Shown piece by piece: positions 27,980 to 39,051 of a stretch of 64,000 nucleotides of DNA; within the stretch, counting starts at the first letter, position 1; each line of letters opens with the position of its first letter. Made by a program: the position numbers and the translations under genes. This stretch comes from an uncultured Alphaproteobacteria bacterium (lineage in GTDB: Bacteria > Pseudomonadota > Alphaproteobacteria > Geminicoccales > Geminicoccaceae): contig CALBAK010000002.1 in NCBI GenBank assembly GCA_937926445.1, positions 62,001-126,000 on the forward strand. Reading direction: 5' to 3'. The notes under the pieces were generated by a model. It was not told where the DNA came from and made no database searches. It worked only from the letters and a program-made list of their open reading frames with translations.

Positions 27980-28957
27980 TCAGATCGGGGCGGTCGCCGC
28001 GCGGGCGGTCCACGTGGTTCGGGGCGAAGCCTCCTCGGCCTGCCCGGCGAAGAAGGCGACGAGATCGGTCCAGAGCCGTTCTCGGATCGCGGGTCGTTCG
28101 AAGAACAGATCGTGGCGGGCTCCGGGATGGTCGACCAGCCGGGCCCGCGGCAGTCGCCGGGCGAACCGCTCGATCGCCCGGTTGCAGACGATCCGCTCCT
28201 CTCCGGCCCGCACCAGCAGCAGAGGGACCTCGATCGATTCGGCGAAGCCCGGCGCGCGGGTCGCCTCGATCGAGCGCAGGGCCGCGGCGAGCCACCCCCA
28301 CGTCACCCCACCGACCCGCCGCTCCGGATGCCGGCGCAGAAGTTCCCAGGCAGCGGCGAATCCTTCCGGGCAGGAGGTAGCGGGATTGCCTTCGAAGGAG
28401 CAGGACGGCCGAGGGTCGCGCTGGCCCGGCGCGTAGCGACGTGCGGCACCGAGCCGGACCGCGGTCTCGGCGAGGAAGCGCGCCATCGGTCGCGGCGGCG
28501 GGACGAGCCGGATGTCGAACATGGGCGTGACCAGCGCCGCCCGGGCGACCGGACGGGACCCGCGGCCGAGCCAGCGCAGCGCGACGTGCCCCCCCATCGA
28601 GTGCCCGAGCAGCATCCAAGGCTGCGGCAGGCCGAGCGCGGCCACCCGAGCCACCAACAGGTCGACGTCCTCGAGATAGGCTTCGAAATCGTCGACATGG
28701 CCACGCGCTGTGCCGGGGACGAGACGCGGCGAGCCGCCCTGACCGCGCCAATCGAGACCGATCACCACGAACCTCGCCGCCACGAGCCGCTCGACCGTGG
28801 CGGCGTATTTCTCGAGGAACTCGCCGCGCCCCTGGAGCAGGAACACGGTACCGTGCACGGCCCGCCCTCGGGGCCGCGCGAGGCCGGCCCGCAACGGTCC
28901 GACCGGCGAAGGAACGATCAGGGTCTCGGCGGCGGGTGCGGGCCAGGGTGACGGCAT
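27980..28957 (-). CDS. Alpha/beta hydrolase, lysophospholipase-like
   Basis: 325-residue hydrolase of the PldB/monoglyceride lipase type. The oxyanion region is FLLQGRGEFLEKY, GLDWRGQGGS is the strand-3 loop, and the nucleophile elbow is GHSMGG (Ser120). The last block HDLFFERPAIRERLW supplies the catalytic His. The expected acid sits in AGEERIV, where Glu occupies the place of the usual Asp; either can serve. Start is the ATG at 28957 at the front of the conserved part; longer upstream readings are Arg-rich. The gene is isolated, with long gene-free stretches on both sides. Confidence 0.85.
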   Translation of the reverse strand: MPSPWPAPAAETLIVPSPVGPLRAGLARPRGRAVHGTVFLLQGRGEFLEKYAATVERLVAARFVVIGLDWRGQGGSPRLVPGTARGHVDDFEAYLEDVDLLVARVAALGLPQPWMLLGHSMGGHVALRWLGRGSRPVARAALVTPMFDIRLVPPPRPMARFLAETAVRLGAARRYAPGQRDPRPSCSFEGNPATSCPEGFAAAWELLRRHPERRVGGVTWGWLAAALRSIEATRAPGFAESIEVPLLLVRAGEERIVCNRAIERFARRLPRARLVDHPGARHDLFFERPAIRERLWTDLVAFFAGQAEEASPRTTWTARAATAPI

Positions 28958-29941
28958 CGATCCTCGAGCGGCGGGAAAGCGGTGCCGTCTCTCTAGCCGA
29001 GCCCTCGCCCGGGCGCGAGACGGCGCGGCCTCGCCGGATCCGCGACACCAGATCGCTTTGCGGGCCTCGCCACGCCCCGAGGCACGGAATGCCGCTGGTC
29101 GGGTCGGCCGCTGCCGGGTCGTTCGAGACCTCACTTTCGTTCGCGAAGAGCGCTCGGTCGTTTGGCAGCATCGCTGCCACGACAGGCCCGCGGGCTTCCG
29201 TTCGATACTGGATCGGGAACACCGCGTTCCGTCGCGGGGTCTTCTGCAGAGCCTTCACAGCGGGCGACCGTGCCGCACGGTCGGCCCCGCCACCGACCCG
29301 TTTGCGGAGGTTGCGCCTGCCGATAGTGCAACGGGCTCCCGCGGCGCCGCCCTCGCCCCGCGACCTTCGCGGTCGACCCGCCCCACGCACCGTCGACCGA
29401 TCCTGGTCGGGTTCGCCCGAGGCTTAGGCACAGGAGGCCCCGATGCGACGGCCGAAGGCTGTTCCGTTTCGGCGGCCCGCGCGCAGGTTCGCGCGGGAAC
29501 ACCGGGGTGGATGGACTTCGCCCTCGGGTCGTTCGGCGTCCCGCGCGTTGCGGGGCGCTCGAGTCTCGACGGATGCGGCTCGCGCTCGCGGCCCTCCACC
29601 CGCGCGGCGGACAACGGCCCTCTCGCCGAGCGTCACCGGCTTTCCCGCGACGATGCCCGGTGACGTCCCGCTGAAACGAGCGGTGCGGCGCGTGTCGAAG
29701 TCGCGGCGGGTCCGGCCCCCGACCTAAGCACACCCGGTGCCGGCCGACGCCGGCGGCGACGCCGGCCCACACCGCCGCCTTTCCGAGGCCGCCCAATCCC
29801 CCGATCCTCCGTTCGACCTCGAACCGTTTCCCGTCGATGCGTTCCGCTGTGCGTCGACCCGGACGGCTCCGCAGCTCGCTCGTTCGCGTTACGCCGGCTG
29901 TCACTCGACCGCCGGCCGCCGAGGAACGTCGTGCCGTTCCG
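28958..29941. other. 1-kb stretch between the hydrolase and motB with no convincing gene
   Basis: Both flanking genes are on the minus strand. Open frames here have the same Arg/Pro-rich, motif-free look as the larger gene-free region. The only element with a proper start context is a 94-codon reading at 29443-29727, listed separately. Nothing else is seen. Confidence 0.55.
29443..29727 (+). CDS. Possible small arginine-rich protein
   Basis: 94-codon frame starting with ATG and preceded by CAGGAGG at 6-base spacing, close to an ideal Shine-Dalgarno sequence. The product is strongly basic and low in hydrophobic residues (many Arg, Pro, Ala), with no recognisable family or membrane segment. 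The composition is the same as that of random open frames in this GC-rich DNA, so the good ribosome site is the only positive evidence. Listed as a candidate; it may be spurious. Confidence 0.25.
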   Translation: MRRPKAVPFRRPARRFAREHRGGWTSPSGRSASRALRGARVSTDAARARGPPPARRTTALSPSVTGFPATMPGDVPLKRAVRRVSKSRRVRPPT

Positions 29942-30856
29942 TTACCGCCCGGACCGACCGGGCGGCCGGTCGTGCAACAAGACGAGCGAGATCCGACGGT
30001 TGCGCGGATCGTAGGGATCCGCCGGGAAGAGCGGGTCGGCGTCCGCTCGGCCGACCACCTCGGCGATCCGGCCAGGATCGAGCCCGGCCTCGAGCAATGC
30101 CTGCCGTGTGGCATGCGCCCGATCGCTCGACAGGCGCCAATTGTCGTAGCCGGCACGCGGTGCGAACGGGCGCGCGTCGGTGTGGCCGCGGATCGACAAC
30201 CGGTTCGGCATGCCGCGCACGGCCTGTGCGACCACCGCGAGGAGGCGGCGCGTGTGCGGATACATCGCGTCGCTGCCGAGCGGGAACATGGCGTATTGCT
30301 CCCGATCGACGATCTGGATCCGCAGGCCTTCGGGCGTCTGGTCGAAGACGAGGCTCTCCTTGAGCCGCTGCAGTTCCGGGACGCTCGACAGCGCCTGCTC
30401 GATGGCCGTTTTCGCCGCCTCGAAGCGCTCGCGGTCGCGTCCTTCCCCGGCCTCGCCGCCGTCGCCCGGGTCGGCCGCCTTCACCGCGCCGAGTTCGAGC
30501 TCCTGCGCATCTTCCCGATCGGCGCGGCCAACCGGTGCCGTCGGCTGGAGATCAAGCGGCGAGGCCGGCGTGCGCGGCACCGTGTCCGGCACCACGGTGA
30601 GCCCCTGCAGGGCACCGCCCACCCCACCCGGAGGACCGACCTGGGCGATGGACTCACTGAAATACTCCGCCAGACCCTTGAGTGTCTCCTCGCTCGAGGT
30701 ACTCAACAGCCACAGCAGGAGAAAGAAGGCCATCATCGCCGTGACGAAGTCGGCGTAGGCGACCTTCCATGCACCACCGTGGTGTCCGTGACCGCCGCCC
30801 TCGACGACCTTTTTGACAATCGGCCGGCGGCCGGAAGTCTTGCTCTTGGCGGACAC
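29942..30856 (-). CDS. motB: Flagellar stator protein MotB
   Basis: 304-residue stator subunit that anchors the motor to peptidoglycan. A basic cytoplasmic N-terminus is followed by the single membrane helix with the proton-binding Asp in AYADFVTAMMAFFLLLWLL. The periplasmic part carries an OmpA-like peptidoglycan-binding domain with LSIRGHTDARPF and NWRLSSDRAHATRQAL. Directly downstream of motA (3-base gap), so co-transcribed. The last codons lie on an 8-bp hairpin (29945-29965). No other flagellar genes are in the window, as is usual when motAB lies apart from the main cluster. Confidence 0.92.
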   Translation of the reverse strand: MSAKSKTSGRRPIVKKVVEGGGHGHHGGAWKVAYADFVTAMMAFFLLLWLLSTSSEETLKGLAEYFSESIAQVGPPGGVGGALQGLTVVPDTVPRTPASPLDLQPTAPVGRADREDAQELELGAVKAADPGDGGEAGEGRDRERFEAAKTAIEQALSSVPELQRLKESLVFDQTPEGLRIQIVDREQYAMFPLGSDAMYPHTRRLLAVVAQAVRGMPNRLSIRGHTDARPFAPRAGYDNWRLSSDRAHATRQALLEAGLDPGRIAEVVGRADADPLFPADPYDPRNRRISLVLLHDRPPGRSGR

Positions 30857-30859
30857 GGA

Positions 30860-31738
30860 TCAAGCCGCGAGCGGGTCGGCCGGTACCGCGGCCAGGATCT
30901 CGTCGAGCTCCTGGAATGTCGGCTGCAGTTCGCTCGGAACATTGCCGCGCGCGAGCTCGACCGCCACCGAGGGCGAATGACCCTGCAGGTATGCGACCAG
31001 GCAGTCGCGGATGATCGCGTAGAACTGACCGTCCTGTTCGTAAGTCTGGTTGAGCTTGGCCGCGAAGGGTCCAACGAACCCGTAGGCCAGAAAGACACCC
31101 AGAAAGGTGCCGACCAGCGCACCGCCGATCATTTTACCGAGGATCTCGACCGGTTCGTTGATGGAAGCCATGGTCTTCACGACACCGAGCACGGCGGCGA
31201 CGATTCCGAGCGCGGGTAGCGCGTCCGCCACGCTCTGCAGCGCCGCCGCCCGGGCGTGGACCTCGGCGTGATGCTTCTTGAGCTGGCGTTGCATGCAGTC
31301 CTCGACCTGGTGCGGATCGTCCATACTCATCGTCATCATGCGAAGCGTGTCGGCGATGAACGGAAGCGCGAAATGGTCGTGTTGGATTTTCGGGAACTTG
31401 CCGAACAGCGCGCTCTCGTGCGGATTGTCGAGATGTGGCTCGAGCGCGAGAACGCCCTTGCTCTTCAGGGTCTTGACCAACATGAACATGAGTGTGAGCA
31501 GATCCCGATAGTCGTCTCTCGTCCATTTCGGCCCGGAGAACACGTGCTTGAGATCTACCAGCGCACCCTTGACCACGTGGGGATTGTTGGCGACCAGAAA
31601 GGTTCCAGCCGCAGCACCACCGATCATCATCAATTCGAACGGCAACGCCTTGACGATGATCGCGAACTTGCCACCGGCGAGCAGATAGCCGCCGAACACC
31701 ATGGCGAAGACCACGACGATCCCGACGATCGCGAGCAT
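30860..31738 (-). CDS. motA: Flagellar stator protein MotA
   Basis: 292-residue membrane protein of the proton-driven stator with four helices. N-terminal GIVVVFAMVFGGYLLAGG and FELMMIGGAAAGTFLVAN helices precede a long cytoplasmic loop containing charged residues that contact FliG. The second helix pair, ALPALGIVAAVLGVVKTM and IGGALVGTFLGVFLAYGFVGP, is the family hallmark. ATG start with a weak GGG-rich upstream site. Operon with motB. The 82 bases upstream to smpB contain AT-rich elements (GTTAAC, TCTAACGG) that may belong to its promoter. Confidence 0.93.
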   Translation of the reverse strand: MLAIVGIVVVFAMVFGGYLLAGGKFAIIVKALPFELMMIGGAAAGTFLVANNPHVVKGALVDLKHVFSGPKWTRDDYRDLLTLMFMLVKTLKSKGVLALEPHLDNPHESALFGKFPKIQHDHFALPFIADTLRMMTMSMDDPHQVEDCMQRQLKKHHAEVHARAAALQSVADALPALGIVAAVLGVVKTMASINEPVEILGKMIGGALVGTFLGVFLAYGFVGPFAAKLNQTYEQDGQFYAIIRDCLVAYLQGHSPSVAVELARGNVPSELQPTFQELDEILAAVPADPLAA

Positions 31739-31820
31739 CCGAGGGGCCCTTCGTCCGTCCCGGTCGAACCGTTAGACGACGAGGGTTAACGATTCGTGTA
31801 GGTCGACGCGGTCCTCGGCC

Positions 31821-32306
31821 TCAGTCGCCGCGCCGATCGCCCTTGAGGAGCCGTTCGCGTTCGCGTTGCCAGTCCCGGTCGCGGGTGGCGGCGCGCTTGT
31901 CGTAGAGGGTCTTGCCGCGCGCCAGGCCGAGCTCGACCTTGGCCCAGCCGCGCGGCGAGAAATAGAGCTGCAGCGGAACGAGCGTCATGCCCTTGCGCTG
32001 CACCGCCCCTTTGAGCCGCTCGATCTCGCGCCGGCGCAAGAGCAACTTACGGGGCCGCCGCGTCTCGTGGTTGAAACGGTTCGCCGCACCGTATTCGGGT
32101 ATGTAGGCGTTGAAGAGCCAGAGCTCGCCGCCCATCTCGCCGGCATGCGCCTCGGCGATCTGGGCGCGGCCTTGGCGCAACGACTTCACCTCGCTGCCGG
32201 CGAGCTCGAGGCCGGCCTCGATGCGCTCCTCGATCGTGTAATCGTGGGTCGCGCGCCGGTTGACCGCGACGACCCTGCGCTCGCCGCCCTTGCCGCTCGT
32301 CGCCAC
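31821..32306 (-). CDS. smpB: SsrA-binding protein SmpB
   Basis: 161-residue partner of tmRNA in rescue of stalled ribosomes. Hallmarks are [22 protein letters not shown] near the N-terminus, KSLRQGR, and the C-terminal [13 protein letters not shown], whose basic tail ([14 protein letters not shown]) enters the ribosomal mRNA channel. Located directly downstream of dapA (4-base gap), the usual alphaproteobacterial arrangement. The tmRNA gene itself was not found in the window. Confidence 0.95.
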   Translation of the reverse strand: MATSGKGGERRVVAVNRRATHDYTIEERIEAGLELAGSEVKSLRQGRAQIAEAHAGEMGGELWLFNAYIPEYGAANRFNHETRRPRKLLLRRREIERLKGAVQRKGMTLVPLQLYFSPRGWAKVELGLARGKTLYDKRAATRDRDWQRERERLLKGDRRGD

Positions 32307-32310
32307 CGGC

Positions 32311-33186
32311 TCAGCTCAGAAGCCCGACCGCCGCCAGTGCCTCGTCGATCAGCGCCCGCGATCGCTCGCTCGGCTCGACGAGCGGCAGCCGCACCGTCGG
32401 GGCGCAGCGGCCGAGCCGGCTAAGCGCGTACTTGACCGGCCCGGGATTGGTCTCGCAGAAGAGCGCGCGATGGAGCGGCATCAACTTACGGTGGATAGCC
32501 AGGGCCTCGGCCGGGTTCCCGGCGGCCCATGCCGCGTGCACCGCCGCGCACAGCGCGGGTGCCACGTTGGCGGTCACCGAGATGCAACCGTGGCCACCAT
32601 GCGCCAGGAAGGCCACCGTGTTGGCGTCCTCGCCCGAGAGCTGGCAGAAGGCCGGGCCGCAGACCTCGGCCGTAACGAGCGGACGCACGATGTCGTTGCT
32701 GGCGTCCTTCACACCCACGATGTTCGGCAGGCGGGCCAGCCGGCCCATGGTCTCCGGCGTCATGTCGATCGCGCAGCGGCCGGGAATGTTGTAGATGACG
32801 ATCGGCAGGTCGACCGCGTCGTGGATCGCCGCGTAGTGACGGTACAGCCCCTCTTGCGTGGGCTTATTGTAGTAAGGTGTCACGACGAGAGCGGCGTCCG
32901 CGCCGACTTTCTTGGCGTGACGGGTGAGGCTGATCGCCTCCTCGGTCGAGTTCGAGCCAGTGCCGGCGATGACGGGCGCGCGACCGGCCACCGCCTCGAC
33001 GCACAACTCGATCACCCGGGCGTGCTCGGCATGGGTCAGGGTCGGGCTCTCGCCGGTGGTACCGACCGGAACGAAGCCCGCGGTGCCCTGGCCGAGATGC
33101 CACTCGACGAGATCCTGCAAGGCACGTGCGTCCACCTCGCCGTTGCGGAACGGGGTGACCAGCGCCACGATCGAGCCGCGGAACAT
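32311..33186 (-). CDS. dapA: 4-hydroxy-tetrahydrodipicolinate synthase
   Basis: Condenses pyruvate with aspartate semialdehyde, first step of the lysine/diaminopimelate branch. 291 residues forming a TIM barrel: GTTGESPTL contains the conserved Thr-Thr pair, VIYNIPGRC the catalytic Tyr, and GVKDAS the Schiff-base Lys. The start is the ATG at 33186, giving [13 protein letters not shown], the usual DapA opening; an open frame continues upstream but lacks similarity. Divergent from slt, convergent with nothing; followed by smpB on the same strand. Confidence 0.95.
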   Translation of the reverse strand: MFRGSIVALVTPFRNGEVDARALQDLVEWHLGQGTAGFVPVGTTGESPTLTHAEHARVIELCVEAVAGRAPVIAGTGSNSTEEAISLTRHAKKVGADAALVVTPYYNKPTQEGLYRHYAAIHDAVDLPIVIYNIPGRCAIDMTPETMGRLARLPNIVGVKDASNDIVRPLVTAEVCGPAFCQLSGEDANTVAFLAHGGHGCISVTANVAPALCAAVHAAWAAGNPAEALAIHRKLMPLHRALFCETNPGPVKYALSRLGRCAPTVRLPLVEPSERSRALIDEALAAVGLLS

Positions 33187-33302
33187 CGTTTCGGCCCTCG
33201 ACGTCAACCGGATTTCAACCGACGGAGCACGACCATAGTGAGCGACGATCGGGGCGACAAGCGGCCGTCGCCGAGGCACGGGTGCGCGAACGTGGAGCGG
33301 GC

Positions 33303-35306
33303 GTGAAGCGCTGGGGTCCGATCCTGCTCGTGGCACTGGCGTTCGCCTGCCTTCTGCCGCGGCCGAGCCCGGCGGCCGACGATCCGGCGGTCGTGCGGGT
33401 GCTCGTGGCCGCCGCCGAACGGCGCGACTGGATCGCCGCCGAGGCCGCCGCACGCGGCACCGGCGAGCCGGCGCTCCTCGCCTGGGTCGAATGGCGGCGC
33501 CTGCGGGAGGGCGAGGTCGAGGATTTCGCAGCCTATCGAACGTTCCTCGCGGCACGCCCGGACTGGCCCGAGGCGGCTCGATTGCAGGCCCGCGCCGAGG
33601 AGCTGCTCGACGAAAGTCTGCCGCCGAGCGAGATCCTGGCCTTCTTCGTCGACCGCGAGCCACGCACGCGGCTCGGCCGCCTGCGGCTCGCGCAAGCCTT
33701 GCTCGCCGCCGGGCGGGTCGACGAGGGGCGAGCGGTGCTGCGCCGGACCTGGATCGGCGACGACCACCCGCCGGCGGACGAGCGGATGATCCTCGAGCGG
33801 TACCGCGGGCATTTGCGGCGCCAGGACCACGAGCAGCGGCTCGACCGGTTGCTCTGGGACGGGGCCGCCGGCGCCGCCCGGCGGATGCTGCCCCTGGTCG
33901 ATGCTCGCCGGCGCGCGGTCGCCGAGGCCCGTCTCGCGCTGCAGGCCGGTGGCAAGTCCGCCGATCGAGCGATCCGCAGCATGGCGGCCGAGATCGCGGC
34001 CGATCCGGGCGTGCTCTTCGAGCGGATCCGCCTCGAGCGGCGCCGAGGACGGCACGGAACGGCCCGCGCCCTTCTCCTCTCGGTGCGCCAGGAGCCGACC
34101 CGGCCGGACGCCTGGTGGGCCGAACGCGGCCATTACGCACGCGCTGCGCTCGACGCCGGCGACGCCCGAACGGCCTACCGGCTGGCGGCCGGCCACCGTC
34201 TGCCCGAAGGGCCGGCCATGGCCGAGGCCGAGTGGCTCGCCGGCTGGCTCGCGCTACGCTTCCTCGATCGCCCGGCCGACGCCCTCGGCCACTTCGCGCG
34301 CCTGTTCGAGCGGGTCGGCACCCCCTTGAGCCGTAGCCGCGCCGCCTACTGGGCCGGACGGGCGGCGACCGCCGCCGGCCGCCCCGAAGACGCCCGCGCC
34401 TGGCTCGAGCGGGCGAGCCGCTGGCCCGTCACCTGGTACGGCCAGCTCGCTGCCGCCGAGCTCGGCCGCACCGCTCCTCTCCAACACGGCTCGACCCCCG
34501 CCGACCCGGGGCTGCGCCGGGCCTTCGCCGGCAAGGAGTTGGTGCGCCTCGCCGAGATCTTCTGCCGGGCCGGAGCCGTGAGCGAGGCCGGCCCGCCGAT
34601 CCGCAGGCTCGCGGAGGAGGCGGAGAACGATCCGCCGCGCCTCGCGCTCGCCCTCGAGCTCGCCGTCCGCTGCGGCCGCCTCGACCTCGCGACCGCCCTC
34701 GGCCGCGCCCCGGTGCGCGACGGCCGGGTCGACCCGCTCCTGGCGTTCCCCGTACCACGGCTCGACGGCTTTCTGCGGCCGAGGAACGGCGAACCGGAGC
34801 CCGCCCTCCTGCTCGCCGTCGCCCGCCAGGAGAGCCAGTTCGATCCGCGCGCGGTGAGCCCGGCCGGCGCGCGCGGCCTCATGCAGCTCATGCCCGCCAC
34901 CGCCCGCGCGGTCGCCCGCGAGCTGGCGATCGACTACCGGCCGGAAGCGCTGCTCGCCGAACCGGCCTTCAATCTGCGCCTTGGTGCCCACTATCTCGGC
35001 CGCCAGCTCGAGCGGTTCGGCGAGCCCGCACTCGCCCTCGCCGCCTACAACGCTGGGCCGGGCCGGGTCGTTGCCTGGCTCGCCCAGTACGGCGATCCAC
35101 GCGGCCGCGGCCGGCACGCTCTCGTCGACTGGATCGAGCGCATTCCCTTTCGCGAGACGCGCAACTACGTCCAGCGCGTCCTCGAAGGAGCGGAGGTCTA
35201 TCGCCGGCTGCTCGCCGAACGCGCGCCGCCGGCTCTGCCGCTGGCGGCGCCTCTGTCCGCAGCCGGCCTCGCGGCGGACCGGCCCGAGCGAAGGGATCGC
35301 TCTTGA
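33303..35306 (+). CDS. slt: Soluble lytic murein transglycosylase
   Basis: Periplasmic enzyme that cleaves peptidoglycan glycan strands with 1,6-anhydro-muramyl ends. A signal peptide (MKRWGPILLVALAFACLLP...) is followed by about 400 residues of alpha-helical superhelix and a C-terminal lysozyme-like domain. The catalytic Glu is in ARQESQFDPRA, followed by GARGLMQLMPATA and ALAAYNAGPGRV motifs of family 1 transglycosylases. The GTG at 33303, with GGAG upstream and giving the signal peptide directly, is preferred to a GTG at 33282. 667 residues. Divergent from dapA. Confidence 0.92.
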   Translation: MKRWGPILLVALAFACLLPRPSPAADDPAVVRVLVAAAERRDWIAAEAAARGTGEPALLAWVEWRRLREGEVEDFAAYRTFLAARPDWPEAARLQARAEELLDESLPPSEILAFFVDREPRTRLGRLRLAQALLAAGRVDEGRAVLRRTWIGDDHPPADERMILERYRGHLRRQDHEQRLDRLLWDGAAGAARRMLPLVDARRRAVAEARLALQAGGKSADRAIRSMAAEIAADPGVLFERIRLERRRGRHGTARALLLSVRQEPTRPDAWWAERGHYARAALDAGDARTAYRLAAGHRLPEGPAMAEAEWLAGWLALRFLDRPADALGHFARLFERVGTPLSRSRAAYWAGRAATAAGRPEDARAWLERASRWPVTWYGQLAAAELGRTAPLQHGSTPADPGLRRAFAGKELVRLAEIFCRAGAVSEAGPPIRRLAEEAENDPPRLALALELAVRCGRLDLATALGRAPVRDGRVDPLLAFPVPRLDGFLRPRNGEPEPALLLAVARQESQFDPRAVSPAGARGLMQLMPATARAVARELAIDYRPEALLAEPAFNLRLGAHYLGRQLERFGEPALALAAYNAGPGRVVAWLAQYGDPRGRGRHALVDWIERIPFRETRNYVQRVLEGAEVYRRLLAERAPPALPLAAPLSAAGLAADRPERRDRS

Positions 35307-35537
35307 TCGCTGCTGTCCATGTCCGCGAGACGGCGTTCGTCCGGCGCAACGGCGAAAGCAGCCGATGCCCCATGGCCCGGACGGCCCCGTCCCGGCCGCC
35401 GAGCCACGGACAGGCCCGCTCGACCGGCGTCCGCCGCGAACCCGACCCCCAGGGCGACACACGGCCGAGCGGGCGGCGGACGGTGCACCGGCCGAACCAC
35501 CCCTGCGCCCCTTCGCGCCGTCACGGAGGCGAGCCTC

Positions 35538-36569
35538 TTGAGCCCGGACCCCGACACCGTCGACTCGGCCCCGACCCCGCCCGCGACGCTCGGGCCATTG
35601 ACGATCGGTCTCGTGACGCTCGGCGAAGTGCGGGCAGCCGCCGCCAGGCTGCGCGGCGTGGCCGTTCGCACACCGCTCCTGCACGACACTCCCCTCGACC
35701 GCTTGGTCGGCGGGCGCCTCTTGATCAAGGCGGAGCCTTTGCAGCGCACCGGCTCCTTCAAGTTCCGCGGCGCCTACAACGCGATCGCCGGGACCGACGC
35801 CGACTCGGTGGTGGCCTGGTCCTCGGGGAACCACGCCCAGGGGGTGGCGCTCGCGGCCTCCCTCCTCGGTCGCCGGGCCACGATCGTGATGCCGGCCGAC
35901 GCGCCGCGCATCAAACAGGAGCGCACCCGCGGGCTCGGCGCCGAGATCGTGTTCTACGACCGGGCACGCGAATCGCGGGAGGTGGTCGGCGCCGCGATCG
36001 CCGAGCGGACGGGGGCGGCGATCGTCCGGCCCTACGACGATCCGAAAGTAATCGCGGGCCAGGGCACGGTCGGCCTCGAGATCGTCGAGCAGGCGGCCGA
36101 ACTCGGCCTGCTGCCGGATGCGGTCGTGGTCTGCTGCGGCGGCGGCGGGCTCGTGGCCGGCTGCGCCACCGCTTTGCGCGCGCTCCTGCCTTCGGTGCGA
36201 GTCTGGGCCGCCGAGCCCGAGGGCCACGACGACACCGCCCGCTCCCTCGCCCTGGGCGAGCGGGTCGCCAACGCGCCGGGCGTACGCTCCTTCTGCGACG
36301 CGCTCCTGGCACCCGAACCGGGCGAGCTCACCTTCGCGATCAACCGCACCCTCCTGGCGGGCGGGCTCGTCGCCAGCGACGCCGAGGTCCGCCGGGCGAT
36401 TCGGCTGGCCTTCGCCGAGCTCAAGCTCGTGGTGGAGCCCGGCGGGGCCGTGGCGCTCGCCGCGGTGCTCGCCGGCCGGCTGGACTGCCGCGACCGGACG
36501 GTGGCCGTGGTGCTGTCCGGCGGCAACGTCGATCCGGAACTCTACGCCGGGATCCTGAGCGAGGGCTGA
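35538..36569 (+). CDS. PLP-dependent threonine dehydratase-like enzyme
   Basis: 343-residue fold-type II PLP enzyme: deaminates threonine/serine, or acts on hydroxyaspartate, or racemises serine. The PLP Lys lies in GSFKFRGAYN; SSGNHAQGVALAA and the glycine-rich phosphate loop CGGGGLVAG are the other cofactor-binding segments; the late VVLSGGNVD is also conserved. The protein stops after the catalytic domain with no ACT/IlvA regulatory domain, so it is not the large biosynthetic IlvA. The start is uncertain: TTG at 35538, with GGAGG upstream, is preferred; upstream reading is Arg/Pro-rich and unconserved. Confidence 0.87.
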   Translation: MSPDPDTVDSAPTPPATLGPLTIGLVTLGEVRAAAARLRGVAVRTPLLHDTPLDRLVGGRLLIKAEPLQRTGSFKFRGAYNAIAGTDADSVVAWSSGNHAQGVALAASLLGRRATIVMPADAPRIKQERTRGLGAEIVFYDRARESREVVGAAIAERTGAAIVRPYDDPKVIAGQGTVGLEIVEQAAELGLLPDAVVVCCGGGGLVAGCATALRALLPSVRVWAAEPEGHDDTARSLALGERVANAPGVRSFCDALLAPEPGELTFAINRTLLAGGLVASDAEVRRAIRLAFAELKLVVEPGGAVALAAVLAGRLDCRDRTVAVVLSGGNVDPELYAGILSEG

Positions 36570-36745
36570 GACGCGCGGCGGGGCGCCGCGGCCGCATGGA
36601 CAGGCTCGCGGCCGGTCGTTAAACGGGAGCACCCCGAGCGGCCTGGCGCCGTTCGGGCACGTCCCTCGATCGAACTTCGACGTCGCGTACCGAGGCGGCC
36701 GCCCGCTGGGCGCCCGCCGGACCGCCGAAGCCGGGATCTTCGTGC

Positions 36746-38863
<2,118 letters not shown>

Positions 38864-38874
38864 CACGAGCCGAG

Positions 38875-38898
38875 CCCGGGGCCGGCTCCGGCCCCGGG
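38875..38898 (+). terminator. GC-rich hairpin after hppA
   Basis: A 10-bp perfect stem (CCCGGGGCCG / CGGCCCCGGG) around a 4-base loop, beginning 12 bases after the hppA stop. No T-run follows, so it may be a Rho-assisted terminator or an mRNA 3' stabilising stem. Confidence 0.55.
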
Positions 38899-39051
38899 GT
38901 GGAGTTCGCTCGCCTCGGCGATGCCGGACGAAGGCGGCCGCGGATCGCCCACGGCCCGCGATCCGCGGTCGAAGGGCTCGGAAAGTTCGGGATCGGATCG
39001 ATGTCGGCTGCCGAAGCGCATCCCCGCCGGTTCGCCGGCCCGAAGTTCGGC

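Noticed and set aside
25114-29941. Possible tmRNA gene in the gene-poor stretches, since smpB is nearby
   Set aside because: No recognisable tag-peptide reading or tRNA-like ends were seen on either strand.
35307-35537. N-terminal extension of the threonine-dehydratase-like protein
   Set aside because: The in-frame sequence is Arg/Pro-rich and unlike the family. The conserved protein starts near 35538 with a good Shine-Dalgarno.
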